Source: Anaerolineaceae bacterium (GTDB lineage: Bacteria > Chloroflexota > Anaerolineae > Anaerolineales > UBA11657). Taken from it: a DNA stretch of 64,000 bases. The number at the start of each line of letters is the position of its first letter. Within the stretch, counting starts at the first letter, position 1. The notes under the pieces were generated by a model. The model was not told the DNA's origin. It did not search any database and saw nothing but the letters and a program-made list of their open reading frames with translations. The stretch covers positions 42,964-106,963 of the forward strand of contig BGOS01000024.1 of NCBI GenBank assembly GCA_003569365.1, read 5' to 3'. Made by a program: the position numbers and the translations under genes. Of the stretch, positions 18,674 to 28,234 are shown in pieces.

Positions 18674-19888
18674 ATGCCGTTCAAGTATAGCATTCACGGT
18701 TGCGCGGGCCTGCGCCACATGGGCCCGATCGTGCTCGACGGCAATGGCGGCCAGCTCGCACAAGCGTGTAGGCCCGAAGACGGTGTGGCGCGCGGGGCGC
18801 TGCCAATCGGCAGCCGGCAGTGCCTGCAGACGCGCAACCATAGCCTGCCGCGCCGTCATGTAAACACGCATTGTTTCAGCCGGGTCTGAGGCATTGTAAG
18901 CGCGGTCCACCACCCACTGCGTAGTGTCGCCGCGCACGATAAACGGATTTTGCTCGGCCAGCACCTGCGCTTGCTGCGGCAGCACCACCTCAATTTCGGT
19001 ATCGCGCAAGTGGCACAAAATTTCCAGCGGTGACCACTCGTGCGGGTCGCCGCGTTCGGACCATCGCGCAACGGGCAGGACGCAGAGCGCGGCTTGCAGC
19101 GCAGCGGGGGTTGCGCGCAAGCAGGGCAGCAGCGCAGGCGGATCAAGTTTTTCCGGCACAACGGTATCCAGCCGGCCCGCTTCGCGAACCCACACTAAAA
19201 AGTCCGCAAGACTGCCTTGGCCAGCCGGCGCCAGCCCGCCATGCGGCAGCAGCTGGCCGGGCGGCGCTATCCAGTACGCACTGGCACCCAGCTGCAGCGC
19301 CGGCGCAATGTCCAGCGCATAGTCATTGCCAATCACCAACACCTCTGCCGGGCGCCGCCCAAGTACCGCGAGCACTTCCGCCCAATACTCAGCGGTTGGC
19401 TTGGCAAAGTGGGCGCACTCGTAAGAGGTGACAAGGCGGTAGGCGAACTCAGCCTCGGCCACACCAGCCCATTCGAGGCGCTGTGAAACCGCGGTGTGCG
19501 GAAAGAGCGGGTTGGTGGCGATGGCCACTTCCAAGCCGGCGGCCTGTGCCCACTGCATCACAGTGCGCGCCACCGGCAGCGGGCGGCTGTGCGTGCGCAA
19601 TGCGGGGAAGCACTGGCTGTAGAAGCGGCGCAGCTCAGAATCCTGCTCTGACTCAGTGGTGCCAAGCTCGGCGTAGAAGCGCTCGCCGAAAACCGATTTC
19701 AGGCTGCGTGCCGCATCCAGGTTTTGCGTCATCGCGTGCACCCCGGACATTAACGCGCGGCCAAAGCGCTCCGGCGCAAAACGCGGCTCCATATGCAGCG
19801 CAAGCTGCTGCGTGTATGCCCGCACGAACTCATTTTCATCAAGGTCCAGCAGCGTGCCGTCCAGGTCAAACAAAAGCGTCTTAATCAT
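18623..19888 (-). CDS. HAD hydrolase fused to a DinB-like domain, C-terminus encoded inside tRNA-Leu
   Basis: Residues 1-225 are a HAD phosphatase: motif I LLFDLDGTLLDLD, motif II AIATNPLFP, lysine in CAHFAKPTAEYW and motif IV VIGNDYALDI. Residues ~255-400 form a DinB-like four-helix domain (EWSPLEILCHLRDTE; later TRLCELAAIAVEHDRAHV, with spaced His residues of the DinB metal site). DinB domains are often thiol-dependent metalloenzymes, so a two-step or detoxification role is possible. The frame does not stop before the tRNA but continues 17 codons into it, ending with DERDLGSRG. No shorter in-frame stop exists. The start ATG gives MIKTLLFDLDG. Confidence 0.85.
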   Translation of the reverse strand: MIKTLLFDLDGTLLDLDENEFVRAYTQQLALHMEPRFAPERFGRALMSGVHAMTQNLDAARSLKSVFGERFYAELGTTESEQDSELRRFYSQCFPALRTHSRPLPVARTVMQWAQAAGLEVAIATNPLFPHTAVSQRLEWAGVAEAEFAYRLVTSYECAHFAKPTAEYWAEVLAVLGRRPAEVLVIGNDYALDIAPALQLGASAYWIAPPGQLLPHGGLAPAGQGSLADFLVWVREAGRLDTVVPEKLDPPALLPCLRATPAALQAALCVLPVARWSERGDPHEWSPLEILCHLRDTEIEVVLPQQAQVLAEQNPFIVRGDTTQWVVDRAYNASDPAETMRVYMTARQAMVARLQALPAADWQRPARHTVFGPTRLCELAAIAVEHDRAHVAQARATVNAILERHGGVSELADERDLGSRG

Positions 19889-20027
19889 TTGGCAAACTTC
19901 GCAGCGTTACTCCAATGCGCATCGACTGGGGTTGTTAGGCACTTGATTTTTGTTTTGCGCAAACCAGCGCCGCCCGCCAAGCGCCTGCCGGGCGCAGAAT
20001 TGTGGCGGGAGAAATCGGGAATGCGGA

Positions 20028-20585
20028 TTACACGCGCGTCAGGTAATCGCCTGTGCGCGTGTCAACCCTGATGGTATCGCCAGAATTCACAAATGCCGGC
20101 ACCTGCACTTGCAGGCCGGTTGCGGTTTTGACCGCTTTGGTTACACCTGTGGCTGTGTCGCCGCGCACCGCCATTTCTGCCTCCACCACCAGCATATCCA
20201 CGGTAACCGGCAGCTCAACCCCGAGCGCTTCGCCTTCAAACTCGGTCAGATCCACCAGCAGGTTTTCCAGAAGATACGGCAGCGCGTCCCCCAATACCTT
20301 TCCGTTTAAAACAGGCTGTTCGAAGGTGTCGACATCCATAAAGTAATACAGATCACCCTCGCGATAGAGATACTGCACCTTGCGGTTGTCAAGGCGTACA
20401 TTCTGCACACGGTCACCGGAGGTGAAAGTGCGCTCCAGGGTGCTGCCCGTGCGCAGATTGCGGATTTTCACGCGAATGGTGGCATTGCCACGCCCGGGTT
20501 TGTTATGGGCGTATTCAAGCACACGGTACAAACCACCGTCAAAGATGAAGGTAACACCCTTGCGCAAATCATTTACGTCTATCAT
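20028..20585 (-). CDS. efp: Elongation factor P with Arg32 at the loop tip
   Basis: Relieves ribosome stalling at polyproline stretches. The 185-residue protein has the KOW-like N-domain, two OB domains and the C-terminal signature (GDTIRVDTRTGDYLTRV). The residue that enters the peptidyl-transferase centre is Arg32 (NKPGRGNA), not the lysine of the EpmA-modified or five-residue-loop types. No EarP, EpmA or YmfI-like modifying gene is adjacent. The ATG at 20585 has an AAGGA upstream. Single-gene unit with its own promoter. Confidence 0.95.
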   Translation of the reverse strand: MIDVNDLRKGVTFIFDGGLYRVLEYAHNKPGRGNATIRVKIRNLRTGSTLERTFTSGDRVQNVRLDNRKVQYLYREGDLYYFMDVDTFEQPVLNGKVLGDALPYLLENLLVDLTEFEGEALGVELPVTVDMLVVEAEMAVRGDTATGVTKAVKTATGLQVQVPAFVNSGDTIRVDTRTGDYLTRV

Positions 20586-20611
20586 GTGAAGGCTATCCTT
20601 TGCTTGGCGGA

Positions 20612-20639
20612 ATTATATCCGCGTGAGCAGACGGCAAAA
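20612..20639 (-). promoter_or_regulatory. Promoter of efp
   Basis: On the minus strand TTTTGC (20634-20639), a 16-nt spacer and a perfect TATAAT (20612-20617), 26 nt before the efp start codon. The AAGGA ribosome-binding site follows the -10 element. Confidence 0.5.
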
Positions 20640-20649
20640 CTAGAATGCG

Positions 20650-22602
20650 TCAGGGAACTTTGATCACGTATCGGTCATCTGCGAGCGCCAACCCGGCCGC
20701 ATCCGCAGCGGGCAGCCGCGCACCACTCGCCGGATCAAACAGGCCAACCGCAATTTGGGTGCACCCATCGGCCGGCGCATTTGCCAGCTGAATTTGCCGC
20801 ACATCGCGCACCGCCTCGCCCGCCCGCCACAACCACAATGGAAACATGCGCGCCAGCGGCGCACCATCAGCCTGCCCCAGCATATTTCCGGTGCAATCCA
20901 AACCATGCACAAATATTTCTGCGGTTGATGACGCTTGCGCCTGCCACACCAGCTCCAGATTGAGCGTGCTGTTTGTGCGCGCAGCCTGCGCAGCCATCAG
21001 GCGCAACTTGCCGCCGCCGAAGTTGGCTAGCGGCACAGTGGCTGGCGCGGCCTTTAGCACCTGCCCGGCCTCAATCACTTGCAGCGGGCCGTCGCCATAC
21101 AGCATCAGCCACACGCCGTCATACTGGCGCAAGCGCTCCGCCATCGGCCCCCAAATCAGCACGTCACCCCAGACGTCGTAGTAGTGGTGCGGCGGCACCG
21201 TTGCCACCAGCGGAAAGTGGACGCCATCAAGCTGCACTGCCAGACCGCTATTGAGCGCAATCAAATCAGCAGGCGAGTGATACTCCGGCAGCACCACGAC
21301 GCCGTCGTGCACAATCGGGTAGACCTGCTTGTCCAGCGCCAGCCACCGCACGGGATTCACCAGCAGCTGGCGCGCATGCGGCGCTGCGCGCACTACTTGC
21401 ACCAGTTGCGCTATCGGCGCGAGGGCGCGCACATGCAGCTGCACCCGCGACCAAATGTAGCGCACCGGCGTGAGCAGCAGCAGCGCAAGCAATGCCAGCG
21501 CCGCGCTGCGCGGCCACGGCATGCGCTGCGCCAATGCCCAGAGTGCCAGCGCCCACAACAACACAGCGCCCACCGCCGGAAACACCAGCAAGCGCGGGCT
21601 CACCACCACGTACAACTCCGGCAGCGTAAGGATGGAGGGCAGCGCAGCCACAGCCGAAAACCCGGCAGCTGCCAGCGCAGCGCGCAGCGTGCCCGCGCGC
21701 GCGCACAGCCAGCCCGCCAGCAGCAGCGCCAAGCCGCCAACAAGGCTCACCAGCAGCTTCTCGTCCCAGCCGCTCCACGCTTTCAAGGGCAGTACCACGG
21801 GCTGCAACGGATAAGTGAGCCCCTGCAAAAAGAAAATTGAATTGCGCAGCAGCTCGCCCGCAGGGCGCAGCGGAAGCGTGTTTTCGGCGCGCATCTTGGG
21901 CACCGCCAACCACAGCAATGGGAAAAAGGCGTTGGCAGTGATACCCGCGAACAAGGCCGGGTCTGCACGCTGCAGCCAGCGCAAGCCGCTGCGCGCCGCA
22001 GCAGCGCGCGGCAGCTGCCAACCCAGCAGACACAGCAGTGCCAGCCCCACGGCCACGCCAGACTCGTGCGCAAACGGCGCGAGCCCAATCCACATTGCAG
22101 CCGCAACTCCCCATCGGCTCCGCCCAGTCCGACGGTACTCCAGCAACGCAAGCGCGCCCAGCAGCGCCAGCAGCGTAACGAGTAAATGGAAAAGCGATGC
22201 CACTAGCGGCACCACCAACGCTGCAAATGGAGAAGCCGTGAGCAAGGCCGCCGCCACCAACGCAACCCAGCCACCGTGACCGCCCGCAGGCGCGGCCGCA
22301 CCCGGCCAGCGCATTGCCAGCGCGCCCACCAGCCAGCCGCAGCCGGCCAGCGCAAAAATATTTAGCGCATGCAGCGCCACTGCGTGCGGCGCGCCGCTGA
22401 TGCGCTGCGCCAGCCACCAAACGCTGAACCCAAGCGGGCGGTAGTACGCAAAGCCGGCAGCACTGGCCCAGATTTCGCCCAAGCCCTTGCCGGCAAGAAA
22501 ATTAAAGTTTCCTACATCATCCCAAAAGAACGGCAGTTGCAGCGCGGGCCAGTACAGCGCAATGGCCAACAGCGGCGGCGTGGCAAGGCGCACCCAGCGC
22601 AT
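20650..22602 (-). CDS. Large polytopic membrane protein, glycosyltransferase-like
   Basis: The 650-residue protein has about ten to twelve hydrophobic helices in the first 420 residues and an extracytoplasmic beta-rich C-terminal domain. The early loop WPALQLPFFWDDVGNFNFL contains the acidic pair (DD) typical of GT-C enzymes that use lipid-linked sugars, and YYRPLGFSVWWLAQR follows. This resembles the O-mannosyltransferase/TMTC-like membrane family. The C-terminal region is not recognised. The role is inferred as transfer of a sugar at the outer face of the membrane. It lies 14 nt after the start of the helicase gene's upstream neighbour unit and shares its direction, so co-transcription with the helicase gene is possible. 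Confidence 0.65.
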   Translation of the reverse strand: MRWVRLATPPLLAIALYWPALQLPFFWDDVGNFNFLAGKGLGEIWASAAGFAYYRPLGFSVWWLAQRISGAPHAVALHALNIFALAGCGWLVGALAMRWPGAAAPAGGHGGWVALVAAALLTASPFAALVVPLVASLFHLLVTLLALLGALALLEYRRTGRSRWGVAAAMWIGLAPFAHESGVAVGLALLCLLGWQLPRAAAARSGLRWLQRADPALFAGITANAFFPLLWLAVPKMRAENTLPLRPAGELLRNSIFFLQGLTYPLQPVVLPLKAWSGWDEKLLVSLVGGLALLLAGWLCARAGTLRAALAAAGFSAVAALPSILTLPELYVVVSPRLLVFPAVGAVLLWALALWALAQRMPWPRSAALALLALLLLTPVRYIWSRVQLHVRALAPIAQLVQVVRAAPHARQLLVNPVRWLALDKQVYPIVHDGVVVLPEYHSPADLIALNSGLAVQLDGVHFPLVATVPPHHYYDVWGDVLIWGPMAERLRQYDGVWLMLYGDGPLQVIEAGQVLKAAPATVPLANFGGGKLRLMAAQAARTNSTLNLELVWQAQASSTAEIFVHGLDCTGNMLGQADGAPLARMFPLWLWRAGEAVRDVRQIQLANAPADGCTQIAVGLFDPASGARLPAADAAGLALADDRYVIKVP

Positions 22603-22616
22603 CTGGCAGCCGCCGG

Positions 22617-25427
22617 CTAATTGTTGTCCGCCAGCCAGAGCGCTGCCGTTTCCGGCAGCAGGGCCAGCGGCGTGTCGCGCACTTCACACTGCGGCAGCGC
22701 ATCCAGAAAGTGCACGCCGTACGCCTTGCTGCGCACGCGCCGGTCAAAGATCACCACCACACCGCGATCACTCTTGCTGCGAATCAGGCGCCCAAAGCCC
22801 TGCCGCAAGCGCAGCGCTGCCTCGGGCACAGTGTATTCGCCAAATGTGTCTTCGAAGGTGGCGCCGCGCGCCTCGATAATTGGATCACTGGGCACATCAA
22901 ACGGCAGCTTCGTAATTACCAGCACTGAAAGGGCTTCGCCGACCACATCCACGCCCTCCCAAAAGCTGCGCGCGCCAAGCAGCACCGCATGCTCCGCAGC
23001 GCGAAAGCTTTGCAGCAGCTGGTGGCGCGAAGTACTGCTGGCAATCTGGTCAAACACGCGAATACCCGCGCGCTCCAACGGCCCGCGCAAATAACTAGCT
23101 GTCTGGCGCAGCTGCGCATGCGAAGTAAAGAGCACAAGTGCGCGCCCTTTGGTTGCAAGGCACAAAGCAGCCAGCCCCTGCTCCAGCTTGCGCTGGAATA
23201 GCGCGCCCTGTGCCGGCTCGGGCATATCTTCTGCCACGCAAATTAGTGTGTTCTCGCGATAATTAAACGGCGAGCCAACAATCAACTCGTCTGCATCATA
23301 GGCGTGCAAGCGCTTCTTAATGTAGGCGAAGCCCTCGTCTGTGGCCAGCGTGGCTGAGGTGAGCACCACCGAGCGCTTGGCAAACCACAAATGCTTTTCC
23401 AGCAGCGGCCCCACGGCCAATGGCGCAGAGTGCAACGACGGGCTGCGCGCATTCGGCCCCAGCTCCACCCAGCAGATGCGCGCAGCGTCCGGCTGCTCCA
23501 CGATGCCCTGCACTTGCTCGCTGAAGTTTCCCAGCCAGCGCACCACCCCGGCCAGCGCTGTCAGCAAGTCGTCCAGCTCCGCAGCGCCGTCATCCTGCAC
23601 CTCAATCACGGCGCGCGCCAAGCGCTGCAGCCCCTGCACCACTGGCTGCAGTCCATTCTTAAGGTTGTCCCACGCCAGCAGCACCTCGGCCCACTCGCCG
23701 CTCTCACGCGCCTCATCGCGCAGCCGCACCTTGCGCGAATAAGCACCAACTTCACCGTCACCCGCTGCCAGCGCAAACCGGCCGGCTTGTTGGAAAAAGT
23801 TGGCGACATGCACAAGCACTGCCTGCTGTGCGGCTGCCACGCCTTCTGTCTGGTGGCGCAAGCCAGCTTGCTGCCCAACCGCCAGCTGGCTGCCAACCCG
23901 CGTGATAACCTGCGCCAGCAGCCCGCTTTGCGGGCCGGCCAGCGCGCGCAGCCGGAACTCAAGCTCGGGCTGCCGCGCCACAAACGAAAGCCCGTCGGTG
24001 GTGGCAGCCTCCAGATGGTGCGCCTCATCCACAATCAAGTATTGGTATTCCGGCAGCACGCGACTCTCAGACGCAGCATCCGCCAGCAGCAGCGCATGGT
24101 TCACCACCAGCACATGCGCCGACTCTGCTGCGCGCTTGGCCCGGTAGAACGGGCAGCTGCCGCCCTGCAGCGTTGCGCAGCGCTCCGTGGTGCAGCCCTC
24201 ATCTTCAGCCGAGAGGCGCAGCCACACCTCCAGCTCGCCCGGGCCCGTAAGCGTCAGTTCGCTGCGGTCGCCAGTTTCTGATTGCGGCAGCCACACCAGC
24301 AGCTTCGCCAGCACGCGCATCTCATCCAGCGTGCGCACCGGGCGCCGCCGCATCGCATCAAACAATCGCGGGCACACGTAATTGCCGCGCCCCTTGAGAA
24401 CCGCCGCCCGAAAATCCTGCGGCAGCGCTTGCTGCAGCGCGGGCAGATCCTTGCGCATCAACTGATCCTGCAGGTTGATGGTGTTGGTGGAGATAACTAC
24501 GCGCCAGTCGCTTTGCGCGGCCCAGCAGATTGCCGGCACCAAATACGCAAGGCTCTTGCCGGTGCCTGTGCCGGCTTCCACCAGCAGATGGCGCTGGCCG
24601 GAGAGGGCGCGCGCCACGGCCCGCATCATCTTCAGCTGCTGCGGCCGGCTCTCGTAGCTGGAAAATTGGCCGGCCAGCGCGCCGCCGGGCTTGAACATTT
24701 CCACAAGCGGCGCCTCATCCAGTGGCTCCGGCTCATCAGCCGGCTGCAGCGCGGGGCCGGCTGCGCCGCCACTGCCCGCAAACAGGCCGCGCTCGGGCGC
24801 GCCGGGTCTGCGGCGTTTGGGTGCGGCGCCTTGTTCCGTGCGGCGCCGCAGCGCCTCCTGAAACGTGTAGTCTGCGCCCCACTCCACATCTGCCGCCAGC
24901 CGCACCAGCTCCGAGAGTGTGTCGAGCGACAACTCTTCGGCGCGCTGCGCCAGCAGCATGTACACCGCCTGCGTGGCGCGCGCGTCATTTAGGGCGCGGT
25001 GCGCATCGCGCAGCGGCACGCCAAGCTCGGCGGCCAGCGCACCCAGTGCATAGCGGCTTGCACCCGGCAGCAGGGCACTCGCCAGATCATAGGTGTCGAT
25101 CGACACGTTGTTGCGCAGCGCACCATGCTTTTGCAAAAATCCCAGATCAAACTTTAGATTGTGGCCGATCACGGGCGCGTTGCCCACAAAGCGCAGCAGC
25201 TCCGGCAGCGCCGCCGCGAGCGCCGGCGCGCGCACCACCATTGCATCCGTAATGCCGGTCAGCTCGCTGATGAAAGCGGGGATCGGAACGCCCGGGTTGA
25301 CGAGCGTTTCATATTCGGCCTCAAGGCGCTCGCCGCGAAACTTTACCGCGCCAATCTGAATAATCGCGTCGCGAGTTGGATCCAGCCCCGTGGTTTCCAG
25401 ATCCAGCGCAACCAGCGTATCCGCCAT
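22617..25427 (-). CDS. dinG: DinG-family helicase with N-terminal DEDDh exonuclease
   Basis: Residues 1-165 are a DnaQ-like 3'-5' exonuclease: DLETTGLDP (Asp, Glu), GHNLKFDLGFL (Asp) and HRALNDARAT (His, Asp). A Pro-rich linker leads to an XPD/DinG superfamily 2 helicase: Walker A EAGTGTGKSLAY, DEAH box VDEAHHLEAA and a C-terminal Q-x2-GR-like GFGRLIR. Cysteines at NYVCPRLF and in GCTTERCATLQGGSCPF could bind an iron-sulfur cluster, as in DinG/XPD. The same exonuclease-helicase fusion is known from Bacillus-type DinG. At 936 residues the fusion is complete. It starts 2 nt after the stop of the aldolase gene, so the two are one transcription unit. Confidence 0.9.
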   Translation of the reverse strand: MADTLVALDLETTGLDPTRDAIIQIGAVKFRGERLEAEYETLVNPGVPIPAFISELTGITDAMVVRAPALAAALPELLRFVGNAPVIGHNLKFDLGFLQKHGALRNNVSIDTYDLASALLPGASRYALGALAAELGVPLRDAHRALNDARATQAVYMLLAQRAEELSLDTLSELVRLAADVEWGADYTFQEALRRRTEQGAAPKRRRPGAPERGLFAGSGGAAGPALQPADEPEPLDEAPLVEMFKPGGALAGQFSSYESRPQQLKMMRAVARALSGQRHLLVEAGTGTGKSLAYLVPAICWAAQSDWRVVISTNTINLQDQLMRKDLPALQQALPQDFRAAVLKGRGNYVCPRLFDAMRRRPVRTLDEMRVLAKLLVWLPQSETGDRSELTLTGPGELEVWLRLSAEDEGCTTERCATLQGGSCPFYRAKRAAESAHVLVVNHALLLADAASESRVLPEYQYLIVDEAHHLEAATTDGLSFVARQPELEFRLRALAGPQSGLLAQVITRVGSQLAVGQQAGLRHQTEGVAAAQQAVLVHVANFFQQAGRFALAAGDGEVGAYSRKVRLRDEARESGEWAEVLLAWDNLKNGLQPVVQGLQRLARAVIEVQDDGAAELDDLLTALAGVVRWLGNFSEQVQGIVEQPDAARICWVELGPNARSPSLHSAPLAVGPLLEKHLWFAKRSVVLTSATLATDEGFAYIKKRLHAYDADELIVGSPFNYRENTLICVAEDMPEPAQGALFQRKLEQGLAALCLATKGRALVLFTSHAQLRQTASYLRGPLERAGIRVFDQIASSTSRHQLLQSFRAAEHAVLLGARSFWEGVDVVGEALSVLVITKLPFDVPSDPIIEARGATFEDTFGEYTVPEAALRLRQGFGRLIRSKSDRGVVVIFDRRVRSKAYGVHFLDALPQCEVRDTPLALLPETAALWLADNN

Positions 25428-25429
25428 GC

Positions 25430-26491
25430 TTAGGTTGCGAGCACGTGCTGCAGAGCTTCGATCGCGCGGTCAACCATCGGCTCAGTAATCCAGCAGTGCG
25501 TCACTGCGCGGAAGCCGCGCGAAACTGGCGAGTACAGAAAGTCGACGAGCACGCCGTGCTCGCGCAAGCGCGCCATGATCTGCGCATCAGTCTGCGCCAC
25601 TTGCGCATCCAAATCAAAGTACACCATATTCGTGGCCACCACGCCGGGATCCAGCTTCACGCCCGCCACGCGTGCCAAGCCTTGCGCCAGTTGCTGCGCA
25701 TGTGCATGATCATCCGCCAGCCGCTCCACCATTGACCGCAGCGCCACCAAGCCGGCAGCGGCCAGTATGCCGGACTGGCGCATGGCACCGCCCAGCACTT
25801 TGCGGGCGCGCCGCGCACGCTTGATGAACTCAACATCGCCACAGAGCACGGAGCCAGCTGGCGCGGCCAAACCCTTGGACAGGCAAAATGTCACCGAGTC
25901 CGCATCTGCCACCAGCTGCGCCGCAGACACGTTCAATGCAACAGCAGCATTGAACAAACGCGCGCCATCCACATGCAGCTTGAGGCCGTGCGCGCGCGCG
26001 AGGCTTCCTGCTGCGCGCATATAGTCCACGCCCACCGGCAGGCCGCCGCACATGTTTTGTGTGTTCTCCAGTGCCAGCACACTTGTGATCGGATGGTGTT
26101 GGTCATCGCCCTGAATTGCACCCGCCACCAGATCCAGCGGCAGAGTCCCGTTGGCAAGCTCCGGCAGCGGATGCGCCTGCACGCCGCACAGCTGCGCCAG
26201 CTGGCCCTGCTCATTGCGAAACACATGCGATTGATAACCGCAGATCACCTCAGCGCCGCGCTGCGTGTGCGCCATCATCGCCGCCACATTGCCCATTGTT
26301 CCGGACGCAACAAACAAGGCAGCCGCCTTGCCCGTCATGTGCGCGGCCACCGCCTCCAGCTCGTTGACCGTGGGGTCCTCGCCATAAACATCATCGCCCA
26401 CTTCCGCAGCAGCCATGGCAGCGCGCATCTCAGGCGTGGGCTTGGTCACCGTGTCGGAACGCAGGTCAATAAATTCCATATTTGGTTGCAT
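25430..26491 (-). CDS. ltaE: Low-specificity L-threonine aldolase-like PLP enzyme
   Basis: Fold-type I PLP enzyme that cleaves L-threonine/allo-threonine to glycine and acetaldehyde. The start [16 protein letters not shown] and [15 protein letters not shown] are diagnostic. The cofactor Asp is in [10 protein letters not shown] and the PLP lysine in [12 protein letters not shown]. At 353 residues it has the normal length. Either the first ATG or Met5 could be the start. Positioned directly upstream of the helicase gene in the same direction. Confidence 0.9.
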   Translation of the reverse strand: MQPNMEFIDLRSDTVTKPTPEMRAAMAAAEVGDDVYGEDPTVNELEAVAAHMTGKAAALFVASGTMGNVAAMMAHTQRGAEVICGYQSHVFRNEQGQLAQLCGVQAHPLPELANGTLPLDLVAGAIQGDDQHHPITSVLALENTQNMCGGLPVGVDYMRAAGSLARAHGLKLHVDGARLFNAAVALNVSAAQLVADADSVTFCLSKGLAAPAGSVLCGDVEFIKRARRARKVLGGAMRQSGILAAAGLVALRSMVERLADDHAHAQQLAQGLARVAGVKLDPGVVATNMVYFDLDAQVAQTDAQIMARLREHGVLVDFLYSPVSRGFRAVTHCWITEPMVDRAIEALQHVLAT

Positions 26492-26547
26492 CTACTAAAT
26501 GTTGAGCTTGCCAGCGCCACACATAGCGGCGCACTAAGGCGCCCGGC

Positions 26548-27483
26548 TTAGCCGCGCAAGGCTGCGAGGCAAGCCTCCAGCTCGGCCGGCAGCGGCGCGA
26601 CAAATGTCTGCGTCTTGCCGCTGGGTAATTTCAGCGTGAGGACGGCAGCATGCAAAAAGTGGCGCGCCAGTTTATAGCGCCCGCCGCTCACGCCGTACAG
26701 AAGGTCGCCCGCCAGCGGGCATCCCAGAAACGCCATGTGCACGCGCACCTGATGCGTGCGCCCGGTCTCTGGCTTTACATCCACCAATGTATAGCCGCGC
26801 AACGCCTCGCGCGTTCGATACTCGCTCACCGCCATGCGGCTGCGCAGCTCGCTGTTGGTCACCACCGCCATGCGCTGGCGGTGGCGCGGGTCGCGCCCTA
26901 TCGCCGCCTCCACACGCCCGCTTGGCGTGGGCGGCCGCCCAACCACCAGCGCCACATATTGTTTCTCTACTTTGCGCAACTTGAACTGCGCCTGCAGCGC
27001 GCGCTGCGCAGCGTCGTGTTTCGCCACCACAATCAGGCCAGACGTGTCTTTGTCCAGGCGGTGCACAATCCCCGGCCGCAAGCTGCCGCCAACGCCGCCA
27101 AAGTCCTTCACATGCGCCAGCAGCGCATTCACCAGCGTGCCGGACGCATGCCCGGCGGCCGGATGCACCACCAGCCCGGCGGGTTTGTCCAACACCAGCA
27201 TGTCCGCATCCTCATAAACCACTTGCAATGGAATGGCTTCTGCAATCAAGGTGGATGGCACGGGCGCAGGCACAGCGACGACCGCAGTCTCCCCGCCTTC
27301 AAGCCGCACTCCGGCCTTGGCAGGCAGCTGCCCGTTGATCAGCACCTGCCCACCCTCAATCAAGCGCTGAATTTGCGCCCGCGAAAGGTCCGGCAGAAAC
27401 TCCACCAACGCCTTGTCCAAGCGTTCACCGCGCTGCGCAAGTTGAAACGTGTGCACTGCGCCGGCCGGCGTAGCCACTGCCAT
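26548..27483 (-). CDS. rluD: RluA/RluD-family pseudouridine synthase
   Basis: Converts uridines to pseudouridine in rRNA. The N-terminal S4 domain (RLDKALVEFLPDLSRAQI) is followed by the catalytic motif HRLDKDTSGLIVVAK, whose Asp is the nucleophile, and by GRTHQVRVHMAFLG and GDLLYG. The ATG at 27483 overlaps the lspA stop as TAATG, so translation is probably coupled. The frame extends far upstream without being coding. With ~311 residues it is normal. The lspA-rluD order is widespread in bacteria. The exact target (RluD or another RluA relative) is not certain. Confidence 0.9.
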   Translation of the reverse strand: MAVATPAGAVHTFQLAQRGERLDKALVEFLPDLSRAQIQRLIEGGQVLINGQLPAKAGVRLEGGETAVVAVPAPVPSTLIAEAIPLQVVYEDADMLVLDKPAGLVVHPAAGHASGTLVNALLAHVKDFGGVGGSLRPGIVHRLDKDTSGLIVVAKHDAAQRALQAQFKLRKVEKQYVALVVGRPPTPSGRVEAAIGRDPRHRQRMAVVTNSELRSRMAVSEYRTREALRGYTLVDVKPETGRTHQVRVHMAFLGCPLAGDLLYGVSGGRYKLARHFLHAAVLTLKLPSGKTQTFVAPLPAELEACLAALRG

Positions 27484-28028
27484 TAGTCCGGTGTCGGGCC
27501 CGGCTCTGGGGCAGCCACGGCCGGGCGCGCAGGCGCCGGTTTGCTCTCGCTGCGCATCACCGTCACAAGAATTACCACGCCAATCGAGATGGCGGCGTCC
27601 GCAATGTTGAACACCGGCCAGTAATGCAGATGCAAAAAGTCCGTAACATACCCCTGCTGCAGGCGGTCCAGCATGTTGCCGATGGCGCCGCCCACCTGCA
27701 AGCCAAGCGCAGTGCGCATCCATACCTGCTCCGCAGCCAGCGTGCGGTTGTAGTACACAATCGCAGCCGACACCAAGATTGCCAGCACAGTCAGGATCGT
27801 GCTGCCGCTCTTGAACATTCCAAACGCCGCACCGGTGTTGGTGGTGTGCGCCAGGTCAAACACATCGTGCAGCCACGGATGGATCTCGACGGTTTCGCCG
27901 ATCTCCATGCGGCTGCGCACTGCCCACTTGGAAAGCTGGTCAACGGCAATCACAACCGCCGAGACCATCAATAAGCGCAGCTGCACGCGCAGCGGAACTC
28001 CAACATTACCCTGGGAAGTTATTTGCAT
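27483..28028 (-). CDS. lspA: Lipoprotein signal peptidase (signal peptidase II)
   Basis: Aspartyl protease in the cytoplasmic membrane that removes signal peptides from prolipoproteins. Four membrane segments are visible. The two catalytic aspartates lie in GNMLDRLQQGYVTDFL and FNIADAAIS. The early DQLSKW motif is present. 181 residues, with a Pro/Ala-rich cytoplasmic tail. The 193-nt gap upstream (28029-28221) contains the ileS terminator and, on the minus strand, a TATTAT about 15 nt from the start as a possible -10 element. Confidence 0.94.
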   Translation of the reverse strand: MQITSQGNVGVPLRVQLRLLMVSAVVIAVDQLSKWAVRSRMEIGETVEIHPWLHDVFDLAHTTNTGAAFGMFKSGSTILTVLAILVSAAIVYYNRTLAAEQVWMRTALGLQVGGAIGNMLDRLQQGYVTDFLHLHYWPVFNIADAAISIGVVILVTVMRSESKPAPARPAVAAPEPGPTPD

Positions 28029-28204
28029 TCAGTTTGCCGATGTCGATAATACCACCGCACATGGCCGCGCTGCAGCACAGGCTTGTGCGGCGCCAATCGC
28101 CCGCTACGCTGTTGTGAAAGTCCGCGGTTAGCGGGGCATCAAGCCGCTGCCGACCGAACCAGAACTATTGGCAAGCAACAAGGTAAATTAGCGGAGCGCC
28201 CAAC

Positions 28205-28234
28205 AAAAAAAATCGGTAGCCTTAGCCCGCCACC
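28205..28234 (-). terminator. Intrinsic terminator overlapping the end of ileS
   Basis: On the minus strand GGTGGC and GCTACC form a stem around the ileS stop codon, followed by GA and eight T residues (28205-28212). A good rho-independent terminator. Confidence 0.7.
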
